A program made the translations under genes and the position numbers. This document shows, in pieces, positions 15,231-21,488 of a stretch of DNA of 34,635 nt. Position 1 is the first letter of the stretch; each line of letters opens with the position of its first letter. Below the pieces are notes generated by a model. It made no database searches. It was not told the DNA's origin and saw nothing but the letters and a program-made list of their open reading frames with translations. Source of the DNA: Gemmatimonadota bacterium (GTDB lineage Bacteria; Gemmatimonadota; Gemmatimonadetes; Longimicrobiales; Gaopeijiaceae); assembly GCA_007121555.1 (NCBI GenBank), contig SKKH01000210.1, positions 1-34,635 of the forward strand. Direction: 5' to 3'.

Positions 15231-16055
15231 GTGGCGCAGGAAAGCCTGGTGGAGCAGGGCGGTCTGGGAACGTCGGCTGGGGGCCGGCTCGGAATCCTGG
15301 GGGGCAGCAGCTTCCTCGGGGCGTCCCCGGACCTGCCGGGAGAAACCCGCAGGGTCCGGACTTCCCGCGGGGAGGTGAGCGTGAGGGTCGGAGACCGCTT
15401 CGCCTTCCTCTCCCGCCACGGACCGGGCCAGGAGTTGCCTCCGCACCGGATTCCCCACCACGCCCATGCTCTGGCCCTGGAGCAGCTCGGTGTGCGACGG
15501 GCCGTGGGGCTGTTCTCGGTGGGTGCCCTGCACCGTGAACTGGCCCTGGGCAGCGCCGTGATTCCCGAGGACTACCTCTGCCTCCATCCGCCCCCCACCT
15601 TCGCCGACCAGGAGCGACTGCACATCGTTCCCGAACTGGATCCCCATCTGCGACGAGAGCTGAGCCGGGTGGCCCGGTCCACTGTTGGGCCCGTGCGGGA
15701 GGGGGGAGTCTATGTCGAGACCCGGGGCCCCCGCTTCGAGACCCGGGCCGAGATTCGCTTCCTGGCCCACCATGCCGATGTGGTGGGGATGACGGGGGCC
15801 TCTGAAGCCACCCTTCTCCAGGAACGGGGGATCGCCTTCGCCATGCTCGCCATGGTCGACAACATGGCTCATGGGGTCGGCGATGCCCGTCTCACCATGG
15901 AGCGATTCGAGGCCCAGCTCGCCCGGAACAGGGTGCGGGCCGTGGAGCTTCTGGCTGGGATTCTGGATCGGCTCCCTCGCTTACTTGCTGAAGGGCCCAA
16001 GGTCCCCCATCAGACGACGTCCAGCACCCCTTCTTCCGAGGAACACGATGGATGA
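15231..16055 (+). CDS. Purine nucleoside phosphorylase family, probable 5'-methylthioinosine/methylthioadenosine phosphorylase
   Basis: The 274-residue PNP/MTAP-family enzyme releases the base and forms a 5-modified ribose-1-phosphate. Motifs are GILGGSSF (phosphate loop), FLSRHGPGQELPPHRIPHHA (59-78), GGVYVETRGPRFETRAEIR (158-176) and VVGMTGASEATL with Glu192. In the base-recognition segment AMVDNMAHG, Asn211 sits where adenine-specific MTAPs have Asp, which suggests 6-oxopurine substrates such as methylthioinosine. That fits the adjacent deaminase. The GTG start at 15231 is chosen because GGAGG lies 7 nt upstream; an ATG at 15168 would add non-homologous sequence across the divergent region. 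The stop precedes the deaminase start by 19 nt. Confidence 0.85.
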   Translation: MAQESLVEQGGLGTSAGGRLGILGGSSFLGASPDLPGETRRVRTSRGEVSVRVGDRFAFLSRHGPGQELPPHRIPHHAHALALEQLGVRRAVGLFSVGALHRELALGSAVIPEDYLCLHPPPTFADQERLHIVPELDPHLRRELSRVARSTVGPVREGGVYVETRGPRFETRAEIRFLAHHADVVGMTGASEATLLQERGIAFAMLAMVDNMAHGVGDARLTMERFEAQLARNRVRAVELLAGILDRLPRLLAEGPKVPHQTTSSTPSSEEHDG

Positions 16056-16074
16056 GCAGTCAGGAGACCCTACG

Positions 16075-17385
16075 ATGAGCGACCGACCCTCCCTCTGGAT
16101 TCAGAACGCCGTAGTGGACGGTGAGACCACATCCCTCCTGATCCGGAACGGGGTGATCGAGGCGCTGGGGTCCGACGCAGGTCCCTCGCCCGGCGAGGAG
16201 GTGGACCGGACCCTGGACGGGAGTGGGCTGCATGCCTTCCCGGGGCTACGAAACGGGCATACCCACGCGGCCATGACCCTCTTCCGGGGGTGGGGCGACG
16301 ACATGCCCCTCATGGAATGGCTTCAGACCCGGATCTGGCCGGCCGAGGCCCTGCTCACTCCGGAAGATGTGTACGACGGGGTGCGATTGGCGTGCCTGGA
16401 GATGATCCGAAGTGGGACGACCTACCTGAACGACCTCTACTGGCATCACGAGACGGTGGCCCGGGCCATCGACGAGATGGGGCTCAGGGCCCATGTGGGG
16501 GCCGCGTTCCTGGATTTCGGCGACGCCGAGAAGGCCCGGGCCCAGCAGAAGATGGTTCTGCGTCACCTGGACAGCCGGAAGGAGTTGGGCGCCCGGATCC
16601 GAATCACCCTGGGGCCCCACGCCATCTACACCGTCAGGCCCGAGAGTCTGGCCTGGCTGGGTGAACTCTCCGAGTCGGAGGATCTTCCCCTGCACATCCA
16701 CCTCTCGGAAACCCGGGGCGAGGTCGACGACTGCCTTTCCGCCCACGGCGTCCGGCCCGCCCACTTCCTGGAGGAGCTGGGCGTGGTGAGTCCCCGCCTG
16801 ATCGCTGCCCACGGTGTGTACCTGGACGCCGAGGAGCTGGCGCTGCTGGCCGACGCGGGGGCCACGGTGGTCACGAATCCCAACGCCAACCTGAAGCTGG
16901 CCACCGGGGGGATCTTCGACTACGCGGGGGCCCGCCGGGCGGGGCTGCGGGTGATTCTGGGCACCGATGGGCCCGCGTCGAACAACGATCTGGACATGAT
17001 CGAGGAGATGAAGACGGTGGCCCTGATCCAGAAGCACCGGGCCGAAGACGCCACCTGCCTCCCGGCCCGGGAGGCGCTGGAGCTGGCGACCGAGAACCCC
17101 GCCGAGGTGCTGGGCTGGGGGCCCGGCCGGATCGAGGAAGGCGCCCCGGCCGACCTCATCCTGGTGGATTTCTCCCATCCTTCCACCCAGCCTCTCCACG
17201 ACCCCGTGTCTGCGCTGGTCTACGCGGCCAACGGACGGGCCGTCCACACCACCATCTGCGACGGCCGGGTTCTGATGCACCGTTGGGAGGTGGAGGGGAT
17301 CGACGAAGAGGAGATCATCGCCCGAGCGGGCGCCACGGCTCGCCGGGTGGTCGAGAAGGCCGAGCCTTCTGGGCGTCCCCGTTGA
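16075..17385 (+). CDS. mtaD: 5-methylthioadenosine/S-adenosylhomocysteine deaminase-type amidohydrolase
   Basis: The 436-residue amidohydrolase is the usual size for the MtaD/SsnA group. The metal site is complete: His62 and His64 in NGHTHAAMTLFRG, a His in PLHIHLSET and the Asp in ILGTDGPASNNDLD. Substrate-side motifs are MPLMEWLQTRIWPAE, LGPHAIYT and LIAAHGVYL. It should deaminate MTA, 5'-deoxyadenosine or SAH to the inosine analogue, feeding the oxopurine-type phosphorylase just upstream. AGGAGA lies 7 nt before the ATG at 16075; an in-frame ATG at 16048 overlaps the upstream gene's end and is less likely. The family also includes guanine/atrazine-type hydrolases, but context favours MTA salvage. 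Confidence 0.88.
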   Translation: MSDRPSLWIQNAVVDGETTSLLIRNGVIEALGSDAGPSPGEEVDRTLDGSGLHAFPGLRNGHTHAAMTLFRGWGDDMPLMEWLQTRIWPAEALLTPEDVYDGVRLACLEMIRSGTTYLNDLYWHHETVARAIDEMGLRAHVGAAFLDFGDAEKARAQQKMVLRHLDSRKELGARIRITLGPHAIYTVRPESLAWLGELSESEDLPLHIHLSETRGEVDDCLSAHGVRPAHFLEELGVVSPRLIAAHGVYLDAEELALLADAGATVVTNPNANLKLATGGIFDYAGARRAGLRVILGTDGPASNNDLDMIEEMKTVALIQKHRAEDATCLPAREALELATENPAEVLGWGPGRIEEGAPADLILVDFSHPSTQPLHDPVSALVYAANGRAVHTTICDGRVLMHRWEVEGIDEEEIIARAGATARRVVEKAEPSGRPR

Positions 17386-17449
17386 CAGGCGCTCGATGCG
17401 GCCGCCCTTTGGGGGGACGTTCGCTCACCCTCCCCAACGGATTCAGACC

Positions 17450-17881
17450 ATGCCCGAACCCACCGACCCGGCTCCATCATCCGACCCCTCCCGCGCCACT
17501 CTGCACAGTTGGCAGGAGATGCCGCGAGAAGTCGTGACCCCCCAGATCGCGCGCCGGATCGTGACCGGCGAGAAGGTCATGCTCACACAGGTCTATCTGG
17601 ACCGGGGCAGCGTCGTGCCCCGACACAGCCACGAAAACGAGCAGATCACCTGGATCGTCCAGGGGGCCCTGCGATTCACGCTGGGCGCCAACGGGGAACG
17701 GGAGGTGGTGGTCCGGGCCGGAGAGGTGCTCCACATTCCTGCGAATCTGCCTCACGAGGCGGAGGCTCTGGAAGACACCCTGGACGTGGACGTATTCGCG
17801 CCGCCCCGTTCGGACTGGCTCGACGGCACCGACTCCTACTTCCACGATGAGCCGCGAGGGACCGAGGCCGACCTGGAATGA
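17450..17881 (+). CDS. Small cupin protein in the MTA salvage operon
   Basis: The 143-residue protein has a single cupin barrel. Metal ligands are His59 and His61 in VVPRHSHENEQ, an acid or amide at 64/65, and His102 in IPANLPHEAEAL. A DVFAPPRSDWLDGTDSY tail follows, shared with many generic KdgF-like cupins. It follows the deaminase by 64 bp on the same strand and is probably co-transcribed. In Rhodospirillum rubrum a cupin releases methanethiol from methylthioxylulose-5-phosphate in the MTA-isoprenoid shunt; that needs a RuBisCO-like isomerase, which is absent here. The role is therefore unknown. The start at 17450 has only a weak ribosome site. Confidence 0.75.
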   Translation: MPEPTDPAPSSDPSRATLHSWQEMPREVVTPQIARRIVTGEKVMLTQVYLDRGSVVPRHSHENEQITWIVQGALRFTLGANGEREVVVRAGEVLHIPANLPHEAEALEDTLDVDVFAPPRSDWLDGTDSYFHDEPRGTEADLE

Positions 17882-17924
17882 CGGATCGGAGTCGGACGCA
17901 GGCGTCGGGGGCTGCCGGAGACAT

Positions 17925-17950
17925 GACCGCCGGATCGAGATCCGGCGGTC
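17925..17950. terminator. Perfect palindrome between convergent genes, likely bidirectional terminator
   Basis: GACCGCCGGATC (17925-17936) and GATCCGGCGGTC (17939-17950) are perfect complements separated by GA, giving a stem of at least ten pairs. It sits between the cupin stop (17881, plus) and the kinase stop (17957, minus). It has no T tract on either side, which is common in very GC-rich genomes. Confidence 0.6.
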
Positions 17951-17956
17951 GGGAAC

Positions 17957-20350
17957 TCAGCCGGACGTGGCTTCCTCGACGACCCGGATGAGGTCTCGAG
18001 GCCCGAAGGGCTTTGCCAGAAAGCCCGATGCGAAGGCCCGAAGGTCCTCGCCCACCTCCCGGTCCGTGTGACCGGACATGAGCACGATGGGCAGATCGGG
18101 GAACGACGAATGCAGCCGTTCCAGCAGGACGGCGCCCCCCATGACGGGCATGACCACATCGCTGATCACCAGTGCGAGTTCGGGGTGATGGGCTTCCGCC
18201 ATCCTGAGGGCCTCCTCACCGTTGGCTGCCGTGAGGGATCGGTACCCGGCCTGCTCCAACACCCGGGTCGTGATCCTGAGGATCGCGGGCGCGTCATCTA
18301 CGATGAGCACGAGCTTGTTGTGCGGAGTCTCCGGAGGCCGGCTATCACGGTCGGACCCGAAATCCGCGACCGGTTCGGACGCCTCCCTCGGAGGTTTGGC
18401 CAGGGGCCAGATCACCTCGAAGGTGGAGCCTCGTCCGGGGGCTGTGTCGACCAGGATGTATCCCCGTCCCTGCCTCACGATCCCGAAGGCGGTGCTGAGT
18501 CCCAGTCCGGTGCCCTCATTCGGGGGTTTGGTCGTGAAGAAGGGCTCGAAGATCCGCTCCTCCACATCCGGGGCCATCCCCATCCCCGAGTCGGTCACAC
18601 TCAGGCGAGCGTAGGTGCCCGGTGCCGCCTCCCAGGGTCCCGACTCTGCCTGCTCCCGTGAGATCTCGCGTCGGTCCACGGTTACTCCGATCGCCCCCGT
18701 CCCGGGAATGGCGTCCACGGCGTTCACGACGAGATTCAGGATGACCTGATCCAGTTGGCTGACATCGGCCTTGATCCATTCGGGATCCCCCTCCAGATCG
18801 AAGCTGAGTTCGATGCGGCTCGGTACGAGGCGCCTCAGGATGGATTCCATCCGCCTCGTCGATTCCCTGAGGTCCTGGATCCGCAAGTCCAGAACCTGTC
18901 GACGACTCAGGGCCAGTAGAGGGCGGGTGAGTTGGGTCGCACGTTCAGTGGCATCGATGATCTCGCGGATGTCGTCTTGGAATCCGGAATCCAGCGGAAG
19001 GTCGTCCAGAAGGATCTCAGTATGCCCCTGGATCACGGTCAGAATGTTGTTGAAGTCGTGGGCGATGCTCCCCGCGAGCCGTCCCAGGGCCTCCATCTTC
19101 TGGGCTTGGCCGAGTTGGGCTTCCAGGTTCTTGAGGATGCTGATGTCGGAGGAGGCCCCGATGATTCCCGCCAGCTTGCCCTGCTCGTCCGAGAAGGGGG
19201 CGTTGGTGACGAGAACGTGGACAGGGGAGCCGTCCCGGTGCCGGGTCTCGAACTCACCACTCCAGCTCCCTCCCTTTCTCAGGATCTCCATCACCTCCTC
19301 TGCCTCGGCTGCGGGTTCGAGGGCGGGGGTGAGATCCATGATGTTCTTTCCCAACGCCTCGGTGGAATCCCAGCCGTACAGCTCCTGGGCGGCCCGGTTC
19401 CAGTAGGCGACCTTCCCGTCCAGATCCGTGGCGATGATGGCCTGACCCACGGAGTCCAGAAGTCTTGCCTGGAATCGATTCCTGCTCCACGCTCCGGAAG
19501 GATCGGAGAAATCCTGTACCGCGAAGAGGATGGCGTTCACCCGGTCCGCCCGGCCCTGTACCGGTGCGACGGCCAGGGAGACGTCGATGGACGATCCATC
19601 ATGGCGCAGGCAGGCCAGCCGCAACCCTGAGATCGACTCCCCGTCCAGGGCCCGCCTGAGCATCAAGGCCAGCTCCTCCCTTCGGGCCTCGGGCCAGATC
19701 GGGGGCGGGCCACCGACCACCGCGTCTGGAGCCCACCCGAAGGTACGCTCCGCTGCCGGATTCCAGCTCAACACGCGGCCTCGACTGTCGATGGTGAAGA
19801 GCGGAATGGGTGCGGACCTGACGAGCGACTGGAGGAAGGCCTCGCTCTCCCGAAGCTCGCCCTCGGCCTCCCTCCGTCCCAGGGCCTCTCCAAGTCGGTC
19901 CGCTACCCCCGCCAGGAGGCTCTCCTCCTCGGGTCCGAAGGAGGCCGCCGACCCCTCCTCGGTTGCGTTACGGCACACCTCGATTTCACCCCGGACCTGA
20001 TCTCCCGCAGCGATGCGTTTCGAGAGCCTGTTCCGGGTGGACTCGAAGCCCTCGCCGCTGAATTCCTCCTCACCCCATCGGACTCGGACCGCGGTCCGAG
20101 CGGGAAATCGAAAACCGGAGGGAAGGAGCTCGACGATTCTCTGCACGGAGGTTCTCGATTCGTGGTCGGTGCGCCGAAGCTCACGGTCTACGCTGAACAG
20201 GCACTCGAGCTCGTTGATTCGCTCCCGCAGGTCGGCTCGTCCCTCACGGACCTCCGCCTCCAACCACGCGAGGTAGGGCTCGGAGCGCCGGCGACCTGCC
20301 GGACTCCCAACGACCTTGCCATCTTTGGAACTTGAGCGTCGTTTACCCAT
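17957..20350 (-). CDS. Hybrid sensor histidine kinase / response regulator
   Basis: The 797-residue cytoplasmic protein has no transmembrane segment. Residues about 25-165 hold a coiled-coil-like start and a degenerate GAF-like region. Two PAS domains follow (about 170-285 and 293-405). The dimerisation helix carries GSIAHDFNNILT with phospho-acceptor His431, and an HATPase domain carries NLVVNAVDAI, VTDSGMGM, FFTTKPPNEGTGLGLS. A C-terminal receiver has LIVDDAP, Asp731 in VISDVVMP and the KPF motif. This is a CheY-tailed HisKA/HATPase kinase of the HDFNN subgroup. No separate response regulator is adjacent. Its promoter region is shared with the divergent hydrolase gene and contains two dyads. 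Confidence 0.93.
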   Translation of the reverse strand: MGKRRSSSKDGKVVGSPAGRRRSEPYLAWLEAEVREGRADLRERINELECLFSVDRELRRTDHESRTSVQRIVELLPSGFRFPARTAVRVRWGEEEFSGEGFESTRNRLSKRIAAGDQVRGEIEVCRNATEEGSAASFGPEEESLLAGVADRLGEALGRREAEGELRESEAFLQSLVRSAPIPLFTIDSRGRVLSWNPAAERTFGWAPDAVVGGPPPIWPEARREELALMLRRALDGESISGLRLACLRHDGSSIDVSLAVAPVQGRADRVNAILFAVQDFSDPSGAWSRNRFQARLLDSVGQAIIATDLDGKVAYWNRAAQELYGWDSTEALGKNIMDLTPALEPAAEAEEVMEILRKGGSWSGEFETRHRDGSPVHVLVTNAPFSDEQGKLAGIIGASSDISILKNLEAQLGQAQKMEALGRLAGSIAHDFNNILTVIQGHTEILLDDLPLDSGFQDDIREIIDATERATQLTRPLLALSRRQVLDLRIQDLRESTRRMESILRRLVPSRIELSFDLEGDPEWIKADVSQLDQVILNLVVNAVDAIPGTGAIGVTVDRREISREQAESGPWEAAPGTYARLSVTDSGMGMAPDVEERIFEPFFTTKPPNEGTGLGLSTAFGIVRQGRGYILVDTAPGRGSTFEVIWPLAKPPREASEPVADFGSDRDSRPPETPHNKLVLIVDDAPAILRITTRVLEQAGYRSLTAANGEEALRMAEAHHPELALVISDVVMPVMGGAVLLERLHSSFPDLPIVLMSGHTDREVGEDLRAFASGFLAKPFGPRDLIRVVEEATSG

Positions 20351-20371
20351 GGCAGCTCTTGAGGGACGTGG

Positions 20372-20387
20372 TGGAACCTCCGTTCCA
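20372..20387. promoter_or_regulatory. Dyad 1, TGGAAC-N4-GTTCCA
   Basis: This inverted repeat has 6-bp arms and a CTCC spacer. It lies between the kinase start codon and its candidate -10 element, around the expected transcription start, where a bound protein would block the kinase promoter. A second copy of the same motif lies 72 bp away. Confidence 0.45.
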
Positions 20388-20398
20388 AGTGAGTCTTA

Positions 20399-20427
20399 AG
20401 AGTAATGTTCGCACGAAGCGGTTCCAA
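20399..20427 (-). promoter_or_regulatory. Candidate promoter of the hybrid kinase gene
   Basis: On the minus strand, TTGGAA (20422-20427) is followed after exactly 17 bp by TACTCT (20399-20404). It is a modest sigma-70-type match, but it is correctly placed about 50 bp before the ATG at 20350 and framed by the two dyads. Confidence 0.35.
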
Positions 20428-20443
20428 ATGGTGGGCTTCTTGC

Positions 20444-20457
20444 GGAACCACCGTTCC
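20444..20457. promoter_or_regulatory. Dyad 2, GGAAC-N4-GTTCC
   Basis: Same motif as 20372-20387 (GGAACC, then A instead of T, then CCGTTCC). It lies upstream of the kinase -35 and about 25 bp before the hydrolase ATG at 20483. It could let one regulator control both divergent genes. Confidence 0.45.
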
Positions 20458-20482
20458 TGACCCTCCTGGAGAGGCGCTTTCC

Positions 20483-21376
20483 ATGCCGCGATCCGTTCAC
20501 TTCCCGTCGGACCGGGAGAGCTGTGCGGCGGACCTGTACCTCCCGTCGGACGATGGACCGGGTGGGGGCTGGCCGGTGGTCGTGATGGCCCACGGAATCG
20601 GGGCGGAGCGGAGGTTCGGTCTGGCTCCCTTCGCTCGGCGCTTTGCGGACCAGGGGATGGCTTCACTCGTCTTCGACTATCGTCACTTCGGAGAGAGCAC
20701 GGGGGAGCCCAGGAACCTCGTGTCCCCGGCCGGGCAGGTGGCCGACTTCCTGGCGGCCATGGAATTCGTTCGGGCGGATCCGCGGCTGGACGAGGCCCGG
20801 ATCGGCCTCTGGGGGACCTCCTTTTCGGGAGGACACGTTCTCAAGGTGGCCTCTAGCCGTCCGTCGGGGTTGCGGGCCGTGGTGTCTCAGATTCCCTTCG
20901 TGAGCGGCTGGGCCAGCACCCTGGCGTACCCTCTTCGCTACCACGTTCCTGCCGTGATGTGGGGATTGGCCGACGGGCTGGGTTCGCTCTTCGGACGGTC
21001 TCCCGTGACCGTGGAGGTGGCTCGGAAGGGAGGTCGCTTCGCCCTCCTCGCATCCCCCGACTCCTGGGACGGATACATCTCGTTGGTGCCGGAGGGGGAG
21101 GGGTGGAGCGGTCGGGTGCCGGCTCGGGTCTTCCTCGAGATCCTTCGCTACCATCCCGGACGGGTCGCCCACCGGATTCAGGTTCCCACTCTACTTCTGG
21201 CGGCGAGCCGGGATGCCATCTGCCCCATTGGCGCCACCCGGCGTGTGGCACGGCGAGTGCCCCGTGGGGAGATCCGGGAGTTCCCCGTGGGTCACTTCGA
21301 GCCCTACCACGGAGAGTGGTTCGAGCGCTTCGTTGGAGCGGCTGCCGACTTCCTCGAAGGGCAGCTCGGCGATTGA
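20483..21376 (+). CDS. Alpha/beta hydrolase, cytoplasmic esterase or lipase-like
   Basis: The 297-residue alpha/beta hydrolase has the oxyanion-region motif MAHGIGAERR (35-44), nucleophile Ser113 in the elbow LWGTSFSGG, acid Asp244 in AASRDAICP and base His271 in PVGHFEPYH, so the triad is complete. There is no signal peptide. It resembles the broad group annotated as alpha/beta hydrolase or dienelactone-hydrolase-like; the substrate cannot be told. GGAGAGG lies about 9 nt before the ATG at 20483. It diverges from the hybrid kinase and may be its regulatory neighbour. Confidence 0.88.
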   Translation: MPRSVHFPSDRESCAADLYLPSDDGPGGGWPVVVMAHGIGAERRFGLAPFARRFADQGMASLVFDYRHFGESTGEPRNLVSPAGQVADFLAAMEFVRADPRLDEARIGLWGTSFSGGHVLKVASSRPSGLRAVVSQIPFVSGWASTLAYPLRYHVPAVMWGLADGLGSLFGRSPVTVEVARKGGRFALLASPDSWDGYISLVPEGEGWSGRVPARVFLEILRYHPGRVAHRIQVPTLLLAASRDAICPIGATRRVARRVPRGEIREFPVGHFEPYHGEWFERFVGAAADFLEGQLGD

Positions 21377-21390
21377 TCGGGCGGGGCCGG

Positions 21391-21414
21391 TGCCCCCGGG
21401 TTTCCGGGGGGGCA
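21391..21414 (+). terminator. Strong GC hairpin terminator after the hydrolase
   Basis: TGCCCCCGG (21391-21399) pairs with CCGGGGG plus CA (21404-21414, with two extra G) around a GTTT loop, 15 bp after the hydrolase stop. The stem is very stable and is followed by TCCCGTGTCTC rather than a pure T run. Confidence 0.6.
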
Positions 21415-21488
21415 TCCCGTGTCTCGACATCCCTCGGCCCAGCCTCCGTGTCTCTTGTCTTTGCAGCCCTTTTGCAGTCTCTTGAAGT

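Noticed and set aside
15098-15872. Long in-frame extension of mtnA on the minus strand
   Set aside because: It would overlap the divergent phosphorylase; MtnA homology begins just after the ATG at 15083, which has a good ribosome site.
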